From assembly GCA_949287085.1 (NCBI GenBank), contig CASEER010000016.1:1-32048 (forward strand): a DNA stretch of 32,048 bases. Reading direction: 5' to 3'. The notes beneath the pieces are model-generated. The model searched no databases and was not told the DNA's origin. It was given only the letters and a program-made list of their open reading frames with translations. Made by a program: the position numbers and the translations under genes. The DNA comes from an uncultured Coriobacteriaceae bacterium (GTDB lineage: Bacteria; Actinomycetota; Coriobacteriia; Coriobacteriales; Coriobacteriaceae). The first letter of the stretch is position 1. Each line of letters begins with the position of its first letter. Below are positions 31,909 to 32,048 of the stretch, in pieces.

Positions 31909-31947
31909 TACCTATTGCGTATACGCCGGTGACGTGCGCAATAGGTA
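31909..31947. repeat. 11-bp perfect inverted repeat in the permease leader
   Basis: TACCTATTGCG (31909-31919) and CGCAATAGGTA (31937-31947) flank a 17-nt loop, 37 bp upstream of the permease start. It could be an operator, or a hairpin at the 5' end of the mRNA if transcription starts at the TATAGT below. Confidence 0.55.
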
Positions 31948-31961
31948 ACAAGCTATACAGG

Positions 31962-31967
31962 ACTATA
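31962..31967 (-). promoter_or_regulatory. candidate -10 element for the permease
   Basis: TATAGT on the minus strand, about 90 bp before the permease start; -35 unclear. Transcription would begin just before the inverted repeat at 31909-31947. Confidence 0.35.
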
Positions 31968-32048
31968 GGGGCTTGACGCCGAATTTATGCGTAGCGGTGG
32001 CGAGAATTCTGCCAGCGGTGGGTGCGGTATGGCAGGCGGCAATGCGTG

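Noticed and set aside
1..32048. CRISPR array or intact insertion sequence
   Set aside because: No regularly spaced repeats with unique spacers and no transposase-like frame was seen.

Overview
The window looks like chromosomal DNA of a high-GC, anaerobic gut actinobacterium of the class Coriobacteriia, most likely Collinsella or a close relative. I infer this from the high GC, strong Shine-Dalgarno sites, frequent GTG/TTG starts, fused ECF-transporter ATPases, an ackA/pta acetate route, an ArcD-like permease and a Glf/glycosyltransferase pair. No database search was possible.

Layout. 1-4400 (+): 3' end of a probable pncB, then proB, a VanZ-like membrane protein, proA and ndk, closed by a strong terminator. 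4400-7080: a gene-poor stretch with inverted and direct repeats, an HD-domain hydrolase on the minus strand, a nested palindrome and a truncated polysaccharide flippase. 7100-11150: a CarD-type regulator (-) divergent from argS (+), then a DegV protein and a 44-residue membrane protein. 11159-15655 (-): a tryptophan-type attenuator (23-residue leader peptide with Trp-Trp-Trp, then an intrinsic terminator) followed by an ECF transporter (S component, double ATPase, T component) and an rRNA/tRNA cytosine-5 methyltransferase. 15723-16658 (-): a diacylglycerol-kinase-family enzyme. 16758-22776 (+): rnd, a YugP-type zinc metallopeptidase, xseA, xseB, a HIT protein and ackA. 22912-26515 (+): a second ECF transporter (T, double ATPase, S) in overlapping genes. 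26881-27867 (-): pta. 28057-30283 (+): glf and a family-2 glycosyltransferase. 30412-31872 (-): an APC-family permease resembling arginine/ornithine antiporters.

Two findings stand out. First, the Trp-rich leader and terminator upstream of the first ECF module form a textbook ribosome-mediated attenuator. This points to tryptophan as the likely substrate, and the S component independently looks TrpP-like. Second, three intergenic hairpins (9758-9841 on the minus strand, 21057-21156 and 26769-26872 on the plus strand) have unrelated stem sequences but share one internal-loop signature: GAG...TTCCGCA on the 5' side and GAGGA(C/A)...CGA on the 3' side, around a short inner hairpin with a three-base loop. 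Conserved loops between compensating stems suggest a dispersed structured RNA or repeat family.

Other genes are core functions: proline synthesis (proB, proA), nucleotide metabolism (ndk, probable pncB), translation (argS), RNA and DNA processing (rnd, xseAB), acetate and ATP production (ackA, pta) and galactofuranose supply (glf). I saw no rRNA or tRNA genes, CRISPR array, intact insertion sequence or prophage.
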